Shown in pieces: positions 45,360-54,298 of a stretch of DNA of 64,000 nt. The DNA lies in assembly GCA_023419535.1 (NCBI GenBank), contig JAEZXX010000022.1, positions 1-64,000 of the forward strand, given 5' to 3'. Source of the stretch: Pseudomonadota bacterium. GTDB lineage: Bacteria; Pseudomonadota; Alphaproteobacteria; Rhizobiales; Rhizobiaceae. Numbering within the stretch: the stretch's first letter is position 1; each line of letters starts with the position of its first letter. The position numbers were made by a program, and so were the translations under genes. The notes under the pieces were generated by a model. That model was given only the letters and a program-made list of their open reading frames with translations, ran no database searches and was not told the DNA's origin.

Positions 45360-47126
45360 ATGAACGACGGTGTCGACGACAAGGGCCAGCGCAGGACGCG
45401 CAGCGGGCTCCTGAAGATCAATCGACGGACGCTTCTGGGCGGCGGGCTCGCCGTGGGCGCGGTGGGTGCCGTGGCGGCGGTGACGCGCTCGAACGGGCCG
45501 AACGTGGAGGCGAGCCGCAGCGTCGACGTCGTCCTCATCGGCGGCGGCACGATGAGCGCCACGATGGGCGCGCTGCTGAACCGGCTCGAGCCGGGCTGGA
45601 CGATCGAGATGTTCGAGCGGCTCGACGCGGTGGCGCGCGAGAGTTCGGACGCCTGGCACAACGCCGGCACCGGCCATTCGGCGCTCTGCGAGCTGAACTA
45701 CACGCCGGAAGGCGAGGACGGGACCATCGACGTCGCCCGCGCGCTGACGATCAACGAATCCTTCCAGGTCTCGCGGCAGTTCTGGGCGTCCATGGTGCGC
45801 GAGGGGCTGCTCGACGAGCCCTCGACCTTCATCAACGCCACGCCGCACATGAGCTTCGTCTGGGGCGAGGAGGACGTCGACTTCCTGCGGCGACGCCACG
45901 AGGCGCTGATCCAGCAGCCGCTGTTCGCGGGAATGGAGTTCACGACCGATCCCGAACGCATCCGCGAATGGGCGCCGCTTCTGATCGAGGGGCGCGATCT
46001 GTCGCAGCCGATCGCCGCGACCTGGTCCTCGCTCGGCACCGACGTCGATTTCGGCGCCATCACCCGCCAGTTCGTGTCGCATCTGAGCGAGCAGGACAGC
46101 TTCGCGCTCAATCTCTCCAGCGAGGTCGAGGCGCTGGAGAAGAACGAGGACGGCACCTGGAAGGTGACCTACCGCAATACGGCGGACGGCTCCGAGCCGC
46201 AGGCGGTGAACGCGCGCTTCGTCTTCATCGGCGCGGGCGGGGCCGCGATTCTCCTCCTGCAGGAAAGCGGGATCGAGGAGGCGGCCTCCTACGGCGGCTT
46301 CCCGGTCGGCGGCTCCTGGCTCGTCAACCGCAATCCGGAGACGGCCGCGGCCTACACCGCCAAGGCCTACGGCAAGGCCGCGTCGGGCGCGCCCCCGATG
46401 TCCGTGCCCCATCTCGACACGCGGGTGATCGAAGGGGAGCGGGTCCTGATGTTCGGTCCCTTCGCCACCTTCTCCACCAACTTCCTGATGGAGGGCTCGC
46501 GCCTCGACCTCCTCGCCTCGGTGACGACGACGAATGTCGGCCCGATGGTGCATGTGGGTTTGGACGAGTTCGGCCTCGTCCAGTATCTGGTGGGGCAGGT
46601 CATGATGGATCAGGGCGACCGGGTGGAGGCGCTACGCGCCTACTATCCCCAAGCGGTCGCCGAGGACTGGACGTTCCTGCAGGCCGGCCAGCGCGTCCAG
46701 ATCATCAACCGCGACGAATCCGGCCGGGGCGATCTGGAGTTCGGTACCGAGGTGGTGGTCTCCGACGACCGCACGATCGCCGCGCTGCTGGGCGCTTCGC
46801 CGGGCGGCTCGACGGCCCCCTCGATCATGATCGATGCGCTGGAGGAGATCTTCCCGGAGCGCTTCGCCTCTCCGGAATGGCAGGCCCGCATCCGCGAACT
46901 CGTACCGAGCCACGGCATCCAACTGAACGGCGACCCGCAGCGCCTCGCCGAGAGCTGGGCCTATACGAGCGAGGTGCTGGCTCTGGCCTCGCCGCCGGAC
47001 CTCGGCCTCGAGCCCGCGGCGCCGGCGGACGCGTCCGAGCCGGCGCTCGAACCTGCTCCGGAGGTTGGCTCGTCGCCGGTGCCGGCGACGCCGCCCGCGG
47101 CCGTGCCGTCACAGCCCGCAGGCTGA
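45360..47126 (+). CDS. mqo: Malate:quinone oxidoreductase, with Tat-like N-terminal extension
   Basis: The 588-residue flavoprotein oxidises malate to oxaloacetate and gives electrons to quinone. The core starts with the FAD-binding VDVVLIGGGTMSATMGALL (residue 55 on), then DAWHNAGTGHSALCELNYTPE, SWLVNRNPE, and a C-terminal ERFASPEWQARIRELVPS. Before the core is an extension of about 54 residues with NRRTLLGGG and a hydrophobic stretch, like a Tat signal or membrane anchor, and after it a Pro/Ala/Glu tail (about 540-588). Usual Mqo proteins start close to the FAD motif. The enzyme class is sure; the location of this version is an open question. Confidence 0.93.
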   Translation: MNDGVDDKGQRRTRSGLLKINRRTLLGGGLAVGAVGAVAAVTRSNGPNVEASRSVDVVLIGGGTMSATMGALLNRLEPGWTIEMFERLDAVARESSDAWHNAGTGHSALCELNYTPEGEDGTIDVARALTINESFQVSRQFWASMVREGLLDEPSTFINATPHMSFVWGEEDVDFLRRRHEALIQQPLFAGMEFTTDPERIREWAPLLIEGRDLSQPIAATWSSLGTDVDFGAITRQFVSHLSEQDSFALNLSSEVEALEKNEDGTWKVTYRNTADGSEPQAVNARFVFIGAGGAAILLLQESGIEEAASYGGFPVGGSWLVNRNPETAAAYTAKAYGKAASGAPPMSVPHLDTRVIEGERVLMFGPFATFSTNFLMEGSRLDLLASVTTTNVGPMVHVGLDEFGLVQYLVGQVMMDQGDRVEALRAYYPQAVAEDWTFLQAGQRVQIINRDESGRGDLEFGTEVVVSDDRTIAALLGASPGGSTAPSIMIDALEEIFPERFASPEWQARIRELVPSHGIQLNGDPQRLAESWAYTSEVLALASPPDLGLEPAAPADASEPALEPAPEVGSSPVPATPPAAVPSQPAG

Positions 47127-47180
47127 TCGCGGACCTCCGCCGTCCAAGCGCGGGCGGGCTTCCGGCGCGTCCGGGGCCCG

Positions 47181-47708
47181 TCAGCGCTTGGCGATGTGTT
47201 GGGTGAAGCGGGGGCGGGCGGCCAGGACGGATCGGTGGGTGAAGCTGCCGACGCCGAGCGTCTCGAACAGGAAATCGCGCTTCAGCGCTGTGCGCAGCAG
47301 GATGAGCGTGTCGCCTTCGGCGACGAGCGGCAGGTTCCGGTCCGGGGGGCGCGCTGCCAGGAGCGAGCCCTCGGCGCGGGGGTAGGCCCATTCCACCACG
47401 AAGCGTCCGTCCTCCTTGCGCACCGATTCCACCTGATAGTGGAAGTCGTCCGCGTCCGCACCGAGCAGCGCCCTCATCCGCGTCCCCACCCCGTTCGTCA
47501 GGAAGGCGTCGTCCACCTCCGTCTGCCGTGTCACGAAGTCGCTCATCGTCGAGGTCGCCTGATCGAGCTGGCGCGACTCCCGGTAGAGCTGGAACAGCGT
47601 GATCGTGCCGAGGAACAGCAGCATCAGGAACGGAAGGAGAAGGGCGAACTCGACGCCCGCCAGCCCCCTCCGGTCGCTCCAGAACCGAGCCTGCTGCCCT
47701 GCGGTCAT
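47181..47708 (-). CDS. TadE-like pilus assembly protein (second)
   Basis: The 175-residue protein has an N-terminal TadE segment: FWSDRRGLAGVEFALLLPFLMLLFLG, a basic stretch followed by a Gly-x-x-x-x-Glu and a single transmembrane helix like pseudopilins. The rest is predicted periplasmic. The start ATG at 47708 is 11 bases after the stop of the other TadE gene. It probably supports Tad (Flp) pilus assembly or secretion, but no pilin, prepilin peptidase or ATPase gene is in the window. Confidence 0.75.
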   Translation of the reverse strand: MTAGQQARFWSDRRGLAGVEFALLLPFLMLLFLGTITLFQLYRESRQLDQATSTMSDFVTRQTEVDDAFLTNGVGTRMRALLGADADDFHYQVESVRKEDGRFVVEWAYPRAEGSLLAARPPDRNLPLVAEGDTLILLRTALKRDFLFETLGVGSFTHRSVLAARPRFTQHIAKR

Positions 47709-47719
47709 GATGGGCCTCC

Positions 47720-48238
47720 TCACCGCGGCTCGTTCACGAAACCGCTGAGCGAGACGATGCCGAAGGCGCCGCTCCGCTCGTCGGGCAGGGCCACGGCGAG
47801 GCCGATGAGCGGCGTCAGCGGGCGGACCACCGTACACACGCGGATGAAGATGAAGTCGGACTGGCCGCCCGGCACGAAGGGCGGGGTCTGACCGGCGTGA
47901 CGGCAGCTGGGCGGCCTGTCGGGAATCTGGTCCGAATCCGAACGCAGCGTCACCATCTCCACCATGGTGTTCGCTTCGCAATCCTCGAAGATCAGGCTGC
48001 GCTCGCACAGATCGCGCTTCAGCCCGTTCGAGGTGACGGTCGTGTCCTGGTCGATCCTCAGGCCGCGGATGACGCGTTCCAGCGCCGCGTCCTGCATGAT
48101 CGTGCGCGTCATCAGCCAGCCGGACTCGAAGAAGGAGAAGACGAGAGCAAGGAAGATCGGCATCAGAAGCGCGAACTCCACCGCGCTCGTGCCAGACCGA
48201 TCCGCCCGAAGGCGCCGCAGACGCCGAACCGCGCTCAC
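47720..48238 (-). CDS. TadE-like pilus assembly protein (first)
   Basis: The 172-residue protein has ADRSGTSAVEFALLMPIFLALVFSFFE near the N-terminus, the TadE signature with the conserved Glu in a single membrane helix. Cys residues in the periplasmic part (LCERSLIFEDCEA, SCRHAG, VCTVV) may form disulfides. The start is GTG at 48238, which overlaps the TadG stop by four bases (GTGA). Confidence 0.8.
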   Translation of the reverse strand: MSAVRRLRRLRADRSGTSAVEFALLMPIFLALVFSFFESGWLMTRTIMQDAALERVIRGLRIDQDTTVTSNGLKRDLCERSLIFEDCEANTMVEMVTLRSDSDQIPDRPPSCRHAGQTPPFVPGGQSDFIFIRVCTVVRPLTPLIGLAVALPDERSGAFGIVSLSGFVNEPR

Positions 48239-49689
48239 CGCACCAGCCGGATCTTCTGGATCTGCGTGGCGATCGAGGTGAAGGCTTGGGCGACGTTGCT
48301 GGAGGTCACCCGGTAGAAGTGCCCCGGGCCGGTCGCGCAGTCGGTCATCTGCCGGGCGACGCTGTCGTTCACGTCGAATCCGATCGTGAAGACGATCACG
48401 CCGTTCGCCTTCGCCTGGGTGCAGAGGGTCGCCACGCCGCGCTCCATGACGGCGGCGTCGGTCACCTCATCGTTGGTCCCGTCACTTCTGGCGTCCGAAT
48501 AATGGATTTTCCTGCCGCGATCTTTCGGACGAAACTGTTGACTGACCGCGCCGTCGGTCATCAGGACGATGAACTTCTCGCTTCCCTCGTCGTCGAAGCG
48601 CGCGGGCCGGGTCCGAAACTCGGGCCGCAGGCCGAGCGATGCCGCGCGGGATGGCGAGGCGAAGGCCCGGTCGACCGTCGGCTGGAAGGCCGGGTCGAGG
48701 AAGAGGAGGCCCCATTTGAGCGCGACGGGCGTTCCGGTGCCGTCATAGAGCTTGTAGTTGTCGATCCGATGCTTCAGCGCTTCGCGGTCGTTGGACATCA
48801 GCGACACGGAGGTGACGTCCCGGTCGTCCCCTTCCCCTGGCACGAAATCGATCAGTCCCGACAGGATGGTGCCGTGCGGATCGTCCGGGCACCACCAGGG
48901 CTGGGTGAGCTTGCGTTCGTTGAGCGACTTGATCGCGTCGTGATGGTTGAAATGCGTGAAGTGCGGGGTCTGCGCCCGGCCGCGGAAGGACGGCATGCCG
49001 ATGGTGAGTTCGTTCGGCGCGAACTCGAAGCAGGACGACTTCGAATGGAGTTTCGTTCCGCCGAGGAGTTCGAAGAGGTCCGCGCCGACATTCACCTGTC
49101 CCGCATAGGGAACCAGGCTGACGGTGGTGTAGTCGCGCGCGTCGTCGCTGAGGACGATGTCGAGGAAGTCCTTGGCCGCGGGACGCAGGAAGTCGATGCG
49201 CTTGGTCATCACCGTCAGGCCGGGAAAGCGATTGGCGCTGTCCCAGCGCATGGAGCCCGAGACGTCGAGGATCAGCGAGACCTCGATGTTCTTGCGGCTC
49301 TCTTCGGCCGAGGCGTCGACCGTGACGGCCATCGTGTCGATGCCGATCAGGCGCAGGAAGTTCGTCTGGACCTCGCCCTCGGCGTGGGCCGAGACCCTCC
49401 GCTCGTTGGTCGAGCGCTCCTCCGTCACGGAGACGGCGTAGTCGGCAAAGCCGCTCGCCGAGTCCACGAAGGACCGGACGGTCTCTTGGGCACCCTGCGC
49501 CTGTCGCAGCGACGCGGCGGCAAGGACGCCGCGGTCGACGCTGTCCTGCAGGCGCGCCCTCATCCGTTCGTAGGCCACGAGGTCGAGCGCGCCGCCGGTG
49601 ACGACGACCAGCGGGAGGGAGAGAAGCGCGACGGTGACCGGCAGGCTGGCGGCATTGCTGCCAAGAAGACGTGACAAGAAGCGCGGCAT
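48235..49689 (-). CDS. TadG-like protein with von Willebrand A domain
   Basis: The 484-residue protein has an N-terminal TadG segment (SLPVTVALLSLPLVVVTGGALDL, one transmembrane helix) and a vWA domain with MIDAS motif Asp142-x-Ser144-x-Ser146 (ILDVSGSM), plus the distal VLMTDGAVS. It is likely a periplasmic membrane-anchored component for pilus or surface structure assembly. It leads the three-gene minus-strand group with two TadE-like proteins. Confidence 0.85.
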   Translation of the reverse strand: MPRFLSRLLGSNAASLPVTVALLSLPLVVVTGGALDLVAYERMRARLQDSVDRGVLAAASLRQAQGAQETVRSFVDSASGFADYAVSVTEERSTNERRVSAHAEGEVQTNFLRLIGIDTMAVTVDASAEESRKNIEVSLILDVSGSMRWDSANRFPGLTVMTKRIDFLRPAAKDFLDIVLSDDARDYTTVSLVPYAGQVNVGADLFELLGGTKLHSKSSCFEFAPNELTIGMPSFRGRAQTPHFTHFNHHDAIKSLNERKLTQPWWCPDDPHGTILSGLIDFVPGEGDDRDVTSVSLMSNDREALKHRIDNYKLYDGTGTPVALKWGLLFLDPAFQPTVDRAFASPSRAASLGLRPEFRTRPARFDDEGSEKFIVLMTDGAVSQQFRPKDRGRKIHYSDARSDGTNDEVTDAAVMERGVATLCTQAKANGVIVFTIGFDVNDSVARQMTDCATGPGHFYRVTSSNVAQAFTSIATQIQKIRLVR

Positions 49690-49815
49690 CGAACCGGCTT
49701 TTCCCTTTGCCAGTTTAGTTTCGACCCGAGGATGGGCCGACGCCGCTTAAGCTTTGGTGATTGACCGCGGTCGCATCCGAACGAAGCCGAGAAAAAGCGC
49801 GTCGGACGCGTCCTT

Positions 49816-50739
49816 CTACCGGTCGCGTCCCGCCACGAACCGGGCGCCCGCCTTGAGCGTCTCGCCGCGGACGCCGTAGGGCTCGAGCACGGCCTCGGCT
49901 TCGGCGACCAGCGCGGCGAGGCGTCGTCTCGTCCAGTCGAGGCCGTTGAGCCCGGGCAGGGTCTTCTTGCCGCGGCCGGCGTCCTTGCCGGCGGCCTTGC
50001 CGAGCCGGGCCGCGTCGCTGGTTTCGTCCAGAAGGTCGTCGGCGAGCTGGAAGGCGAGGCCGACGATCTCCCCGAAACGCCGCAGCCGCAGGCGATCCTC
50101 CTCGGGCGCCTCGGCGATCAGCGCGCCGGCTTCGCAGGCGAAGGTCAGGAGCGCCCCGGTCTTCATCGCCTGCATGCGGGCGATCTCCTCCTCCGAAAGC
50201 ATGGCCGATTCGGCCGCCAGATCGAGCGCCTGACCGCCGACCATGCCGGCCGGTCCCGCCTCGCGCGCGAGCGCGACGACGAGGCGGAGGCGCGCGACGG
50301 CGGATAGATCCTCGGCTTGGGCGATCACGCCGGAGGCCAGCGTCAGGAGCGCGTCGCCGGCCAGGATCGCGGTCGCTTCGTCGAAGGCCTTGTGGACGGT
50401 CGGGCGCCCGCGCCGCAGATCGTCGTCGTCCATGGCCGGCAGATCGTCGTGGACGAGCGAGTAGCAGTGGACGAGCTCGAGCGCCGTGCCGACCGCCCGG
50501 GCGCCGTCCCCGGGCTCGCCGAAGAGGCGCGCGCATTCGAGCACGAGGAACGGGCGCAGCCGCTTGCCGCCCCCGAGCGCGCCGTGGCGCATGGCGGCGA
50601 GAAGCCGCTCCGGCGTGCCGGACAGGAGCGGGTGGTTCGGGTCGAGGATGGCCGCGAGCCGTGCCTCGGTCGCCCGAGCCTCGTCGCCGAGCCGCGCCTC
50701 GAAGATCGACGATTCCATCCTGACACCCTTCACCCTCAT
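49816..50739 (-). CDS. ispA: Short-chain (2E,6E)-farnesyl/geranyl diphosphate synthase
   Basis: This 307-residue trans-isoprenyl diphosphate synthase has GGGKRLRPFLV, the first Asp-rich motif LVHDDLPAMDDDDLRRG, GDALLTLA, MKTGALLTF and the second Asp-rich motif FQLADDLLD. The four-residue insert in the first motif (DDLPAMDDD) is the IspA type (FPP/GPP synthase). The ATG at 50739 follows GAGAAGG; a second ATG at 50718 would shorten the protein by seven residues. It is divergent from mtgA across 132 bases. Confidence 0.93.
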   Translation of the reverse strand: MRVKGVRMESSIFEARLGDEARATEARLAAILDPNHPLLSGTPERLLAAMRHGALGGGKRLRPFLVLECARLFGEPGDGARAVGTALELVHCYSLVHDDLPAMDDDDLRRGRPTVHKAFDEATAILAGDALLTLASGVIAQAEDLSAVARLRLVVALAREAGPAGMVGGQALDLAAESAMLSEEEIARMQAMKTGALLTFACEAGALIAEAPEEDRLRLRRFGEIVGLAFQLADDLLDETSDAARLGKAAGKDAGRGKKTLPGLNGLDWTRRRLAALVAEAEAVLEPYGVRGETLKAGARFVAGRDR

Positions 50740-50871
50740 CGCGGCGCCTTCTCTGGACGGCGGGACCGCGGCGCACAAGGGCCGCGTTTGCGCCGCGCGA
50801 ACCGCGCCGATATGAGGCTGGGCGGCGAAGCGCACGGGGGCGGGGCGGAAAGAAGGGTGTCGGGATCTCGC

Positions 50872-51552
50872 ATGGCAAGGCGTCTGATCCGCGGGGTGCT
50901 CCTCGTCGCGCTCGTTCTCGTCGCGATCCCGCTCGTCCTCGTGCCGGTCTATTCCTCGTCGGCGGTCCGGCCGATCTCGACCCTGATGCTGGCCGACCAC
51001 TTCACCTTCCAGCCCTACGATCGGCAATGGGTGCCGCTGGACCAGATCGCGCCGGTGATGATGCACTCGGTGGTGATGTCGGAGGACGGGCAGTTCTGCG
51101 CCCATGGCGGGGTCGATTGGACGGAGCTGCGCGCGGTCGTCGACCGTGCGCTGGAGGAGGGCGCGGCCGGGCGCGGCGCGTCCACGATCGCCATGCAGAC
51201 GGTCAAGAACGTCTTCCTCTGGGGCGGCCGGTCCTATGTGCGCAAGGGATTGGAGCTGCCGCTTGCGCTCTATGCGGACGCCCTCTGGTCGAAGCGCCGG
51301 ACGATGGAGATCTATCTGAACGTCGCCGAATGGGGGGAGGGAATCTACGGGGTGGAATCGGCCTCGCGATTCTACTTCAACCGCTCCGCAGCCGACCTGA
51401 CCGCCCGGCAGGCCGCGCTCCTGGCCGCCGCGCTTCCCGCGCCCCTCCAGCGCGATCCGGCGAACCCCTCGGCCGGTCTTTCCCGGATCGCGGAGCGCAT
51501 CCAGGGCCGCGCGCGTGCGGCGGGCGCCTACGTGCAGTGCCTGTCGTCCTGA
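50872..51552 (+). CDS. mtgA: Monofunctional biosynthetic peptidoglycan transglycosylase MtgA
   Basis: The 226-residue GT51 enzyme polymerises lipid II into glycan chains at the periplasmic face of the inner membrane. It has one N-terminal transmembrane helix (GVLLVALVLVAIPLVLVPVY), predicted catalytic Glu71 in SEDGQFCAHGGVDW, GASTIAMQTVKNVFL, RRTMEIYLNVAEWG and IYGVESASRFYF. The start ATG at 50872 precedes the helix with a short basic stretch. The order ispA / mtgA / rpmF is a familiar neighbourhood in Hyphomicrobiales. Confidence 0.95.
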   Translation: MARRLIRGVLLVALVLVAIPLVLVPVYSSSAVRPISTLMLADHFTFQPYDRQWVPLDQIAPVMMHSVVMSEDGQFCAHGGVDWTELRAVVDRALEEGAAGRGASTIAMQTVKNVFLWGGRSYVRKGLELPLALYADALWSKRRTMEIYLNVAEWGEGIYGVESASRFYFNRSAADLTARQAALLAAALPAPLQRDPANPSAGLSRIAERIQGRARAAGAYVQCLSS

Positions 51553-51558
51553 CGGGCT

Positions 51559-51586
51559 TTGCAATCGCGCGTGAGCGGTGTTATGG
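51559..51586 (+). promoter_or_regulatory. Candidate promoter upstream of rpmF
   Basis: TTGCAA (51559-51564) and TTATGG (51581-51586) with 16 bases between them resemble a housekeeping promoter. They lie directly after mtgA and about 150 bases before rpmF. The -10 match is only fair, so this is tentative. Confidence 0.3.
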
Positions 51587-51733
51587 AGCGGTCCGAATTC
51601 CTGTCGCTCTGGTCTGACCGGCGATCGTGTGGAACCACGATCCGCCACGGTCTATGGCCCGGCGGCATCGACGTGAGAAGACGGACGGTCCGGCTCGAGA
51701 CATGCCGAGGACCCAATCGAGACGGAGCATGAC

Positions 51734-51919
51734 ATGGCAGTTCCCAAAAGAAAGACGTCCCCCTCCAAGCGCGGCATGCGCCGCTCGGCCGACGCGCTGA
51801 CAGCGCCGACCTACATCGAGGACAAGAACTCCGGCGAACTGCGCCGCCCGCATCACATCGACCTGAAGACGGGCATGTACCGCGGCAAGCAGGTGCTGAC
51901 CGTCAAGGACAAGGATTGA
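51734..51919 (+). CDS. rpmF: 50S ribosomal protein L32
   Basis: This 61-residue basic protein is L32: MAVPKRKTSPSKRGMRRSAD at the start and RRPHHIDLKTGMYRGKQV near the end, the alphaproteobacterial form without the zinc-binding cysteines seen in some other L32 proteins. The gene has its own terminator directly after it. Confidence 0.98.
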   Translation: MAVPKRKTSPSKRGMRRSADALTAPTYIEDKNSGELRRPHHIDLKTGMYRGKQVLTVKDKD

Positions 51920-51945
51920 CCGCGTCTCGCGCATCGGTTCGAACA

Positions 51946-51970
51946 GGGCGCCCCGCGAGGGCGCCCTTTT
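51946..51970 (+). terminator. Intrinsic terminator after rpmF
   Basis: GGGCGCCC (51946-51953), loop CGCGA, GGGCGCCC (51959-51966), then TTTT. This is a perfect 8-bp GC stem with a T run, 26 bases after the rpmF stop. Confidence 0.88.
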
Positions 51971-52061
51971 CGTTTGCGCGGATGCGCGGCGCCCTTTGTC
52001 GTCAAACGGTGACAATGGCGCGCTAGTCCGCGCCCTTTCTGCGCGAAGGAATGTCCTGCCG

Positions 52062-53135
52062 ATGGCCGAGATCGAGCTCGACGAGGTCACCCGCCGCTTC
52101 GGCGGTGGCGCCCCGGCCGTCGACGCCCTGAGCCTGTCGATCCCCTCGGGCCGCTTCCTGGCCCTCCTGGGCCCGTCCGGCTGCGGCAAGACGACGGCGC
52201 TGCGGCTGATCGCCGGGCTGGAGCGGCCCGACGGCGGTGCCATCCGCATCGGCGGGCGAGCGGTGGCGAGGAACGGGCTCTTCGTCGAGCCGGAGGACCG
52301 CGGTCTCGGCATGGTCTTCCAGTCCTACGCGCTCTGGCCGCACATGGACGTGTCCTCCAACATCGAGTTCGGGCTGAAGGCCAAGGGGCTTCCCGCCGCC
52401 GAGCGCCGCGCGCGCATCTCCGACGCGCTCGACCTCGTCGGCCTGTCGAGCCACGCCCGCCGACGGCCTCACGAACTGTCCGGCGGTCAGCGCCAGCGCG
52501 TGGCGCTCGCCCGCTCGCTCGCCGCCCGGCCCGCCGTCATCCTCCTCGACGAGCCGCTCGCCAATCTCGACGCGCATCTTCGCGAGCAGATGCAGGCCGA
52601 GTTCCGCCGCATCCACCGCGAGGCGCGCACCACCTTCGTCTTCGTGACGCACGACCAGGCCGAGGCGATGGCCCTTGCCGAGATCGTGGCCGTGATGGAC
52701 GAAGGGCGCCTCCAGCAGGTCGCCGACGCCGAGACGCTCTTCCGCCGCCCGGCCTCACCGATGGTGGCCCGCTTCGTCGCCGGCGGGCGCACGGTGAAGG
52801 TCACGGTTTCGGACGAGAACGCGGGGCGGGGGCTCTGCCGCGTGCGCCTTCAGCGGCAGGTCTTCGACCTGCCCGGCGAGGCGCCGGCCGGGCCCGGGCT
52901 GCTCTGCCTTCGCGCCCGCGATCTTCGGATCGTCGGCGACGGCGCGCCCGAGCCGGCCCTGGCTGCCCGCGTCGAGGACGCGCGCTTCGAGAACGGTGAT
53001 CATCTCGTCTCGGTCGTCCTGGAGGACGAGCCGGACGCGGCGCGCCTGACGGTGCGCAGCGCCCATCCGCACCGGCCGGGCGAGCGCCTGCGCATCGTGC
53101 CGACCGGAGGCTGGGTGCTCCGGTCCCGCCCGTGA
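52062..53135 (+). CDS. ABC transporter ATP-binding protein (FbpC/PotA-like)
   Basis: The 357-residue ATPase has Walker A GPSGCGKTT, Q-loop VFQSYALWPHMDV, signature LSGGQRQRVALARSL, Walker B VILLDEPLANLD and H-loop VFVTHDQAEAMALA, then a C-terminal TOBE-like domain (residues about 245-357). This is the importer ATPase type used for ferric iron, phosphonate, spermidine or sugars. The ATG at 52062 is chosen as conservation begins there and GAAGGA lies ten bases before. It overlaps the MBL-fold gene by four bases (GTGA) and goes with the binding protein and fused permease downstream. Confidence 0.9.
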   Translation: MAEIELDEVTRRFGGGAPAVDALSLSIPSGRFLALLGPSGCGKTTALRLIAGLERPDGGAIRIGGRAVARNGLFVEPEDRGLGMVFQSYALWPHMDVSSNIEFGLKAKGLPAAERRARISDALDLVGLSSHARRRPHELSGGQRQRVALARSLAARPAVILLDEPLANLDAHLREQMQAEFRRIHREARTTFVFVTHDQAEAMALAEIVAVMDEGRLQQVADAETLFRRPASPMVARFVAGGRTVKVTVSDENAGRGLCRVRLQRQVFDLPGEAPAGPGLLCLRARDLRIVGDGAPEPALAARVEDARFENGDHLVSVVLEDEPDAARLTVRSAHPHRPGERLRIVPTGGWVLRSRP

Positions 53136-54208
53136 AGCGCCTCACGGCCCTTTCCGGCTTCGACGCCAAGGGGCCGGCCTGCTTCCTCTTGGAGATCGGC
53201 GCCGCCCGGCTGCTCCTCGACCTCGGCGAGGGCCCCGACCAGGGGCGCCGTCCGGACCTTTCCGCTGTCGGACCGGTCGACGCGATCCTGATCAGCCACG
53301 CCCATCACGACCATGTCGGCGCGCTCGACCTGGGGCGCGCCGTCGGCGATCCGCCGATTTACGCCACTGCCCTGACCCGGGACGTGGCGGGCCTCGCAAC
53401 GGACACGGCGATCCTGCCGACGCAGGGCCGGGCGGAGATCGCCGGCCTGAGTATCGAGACCGGCCCCTGCGGCCATGCGCCGGGCGGGGTCTGGATGCGG
53501 ATCGGCGGGCCGGAAGGGCTGCTCTACACGGGCGACTGCTCGGCCGAGAGCACGCTCTATCCCCATTCGCCGCCGCTTCCCGCCGCCGCTCTCGTCTTCG
53601 ACGCCTCCTACGGCGCCTACGACCAGCCGCTGGACGTCGCCGCGGAAACGCTCGGCGATCTGTCGCGCGAGGGGGCGCTGCTCCTGCCCGCGCCGCCCGC
53701 CGGGCGAGGCCTGGAAATGGCGATCCATTTTCACCGGCTCGGTGCGGGGATCGGTCTCTGCCCGGCGCAGCGAAGGGTCGGGGAACTGCTTCTCGCGGGC
53801 GGCACGCTCGACGCCGCGAGTGCCGCCGAGCTTCGGACGGTCCTGCTCGATTGCCGGACCCTGGACGGCACGAGCGCGCCCGCCGGCGTGATGATCGCGG
53901 GCCAGCCGAACGCGGAAGGGGGTGTCGCCGAAGCCCTCGCCGCGCGGTTTTCGAAGCACGCTTCGGCGCGGATCGTCTTCACCGGACATCTGGCGGCGGG
54001 GGAGCCCGGCGAAGCGATGGTCGCGTCCGGTTCGGCCTCGTTCCTGCGCTGGAACGTGCATCCGCGCCTGTTGGAGATCCGGGCGATCCTCGCCGCCGTG
54101 GACCCCGCCATCGCCATGCCCGCCTTCGTCAAGGCGGCGGGTCGCGCCGACATCGCGGCGGCGATCGGCGGCCGGCCTTTTGCGACCGGGCCGCGGATGG
54201 TCTGGTGA
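53132..54208 (+). CDS. Metallo-beta-lactamase-fold hydrolase, beta-CASP-like
   Basis: The 358-residue protein has the MBL metal motif ISHAHHDHVGALDLG near residue 55 and YTGDCSAESTLYPHSPPLP and VFDASYGAYD further on, like the RNA-processing MBL/beta-CASP group. The C-terminal IVFTGHLAAGEPG segment resembles the third metal-ligand region of that group. It has no signal peptide, so it is cytosolic. It starts with GTG at 53132, overlapping the ATPase stop (GTGA), and is followed after 90 bases by the binding-protein gene. Its tight link to an ABC importer suggests it acts on the imported compound or regulates the operon; this is inference. True activity is unknown. Confidence 0.78.
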   Translation: MKRLTALSGFDAKGPACFLLEIGAARLLLDLGEGPDQGRRPDLSAVGPVDAILISHAHHDHVGALDLGRAVGDPPIYATALTRDVAGLATDTAILPTQGRAEIAGLSIETGPCGHAPGGVWMRIGGPEGLLYTGDCSAESTLYPHSPPLPAAALVFDASYGAYDQPLDVAAETLGDLSREGALLLPAPPAGRGLEMAIHFHRLGAGIGLCPAQRRVGELLLAGGTLDAASAAELRTVLLDCRTLDGTSAPAGVMIAGQPNAEGGVAEALAARFSKHASARIVFTGHLAAGEPGEAMVASGSASFLRWNVHPRLLEIRAILAAVDPAIAMPAFVKAAGRADIAAAIGGRPFATGPRMVW

Positions 54209-54298
54209 GGGCAGGGCACGCCTGACCCCTTCCCTCCGTCATCGACCTGTCGCAGAAGCCCCATAGTGGACCGCCAACCTTCCCAGGAGACGGACGAC

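Noticed and set aside
51930..51970. tRNA-like GGTTCGAAC motif after rpmF
   Set aside because: No cloverleaf can be drawn around it; it is next to the rpmF terminator.
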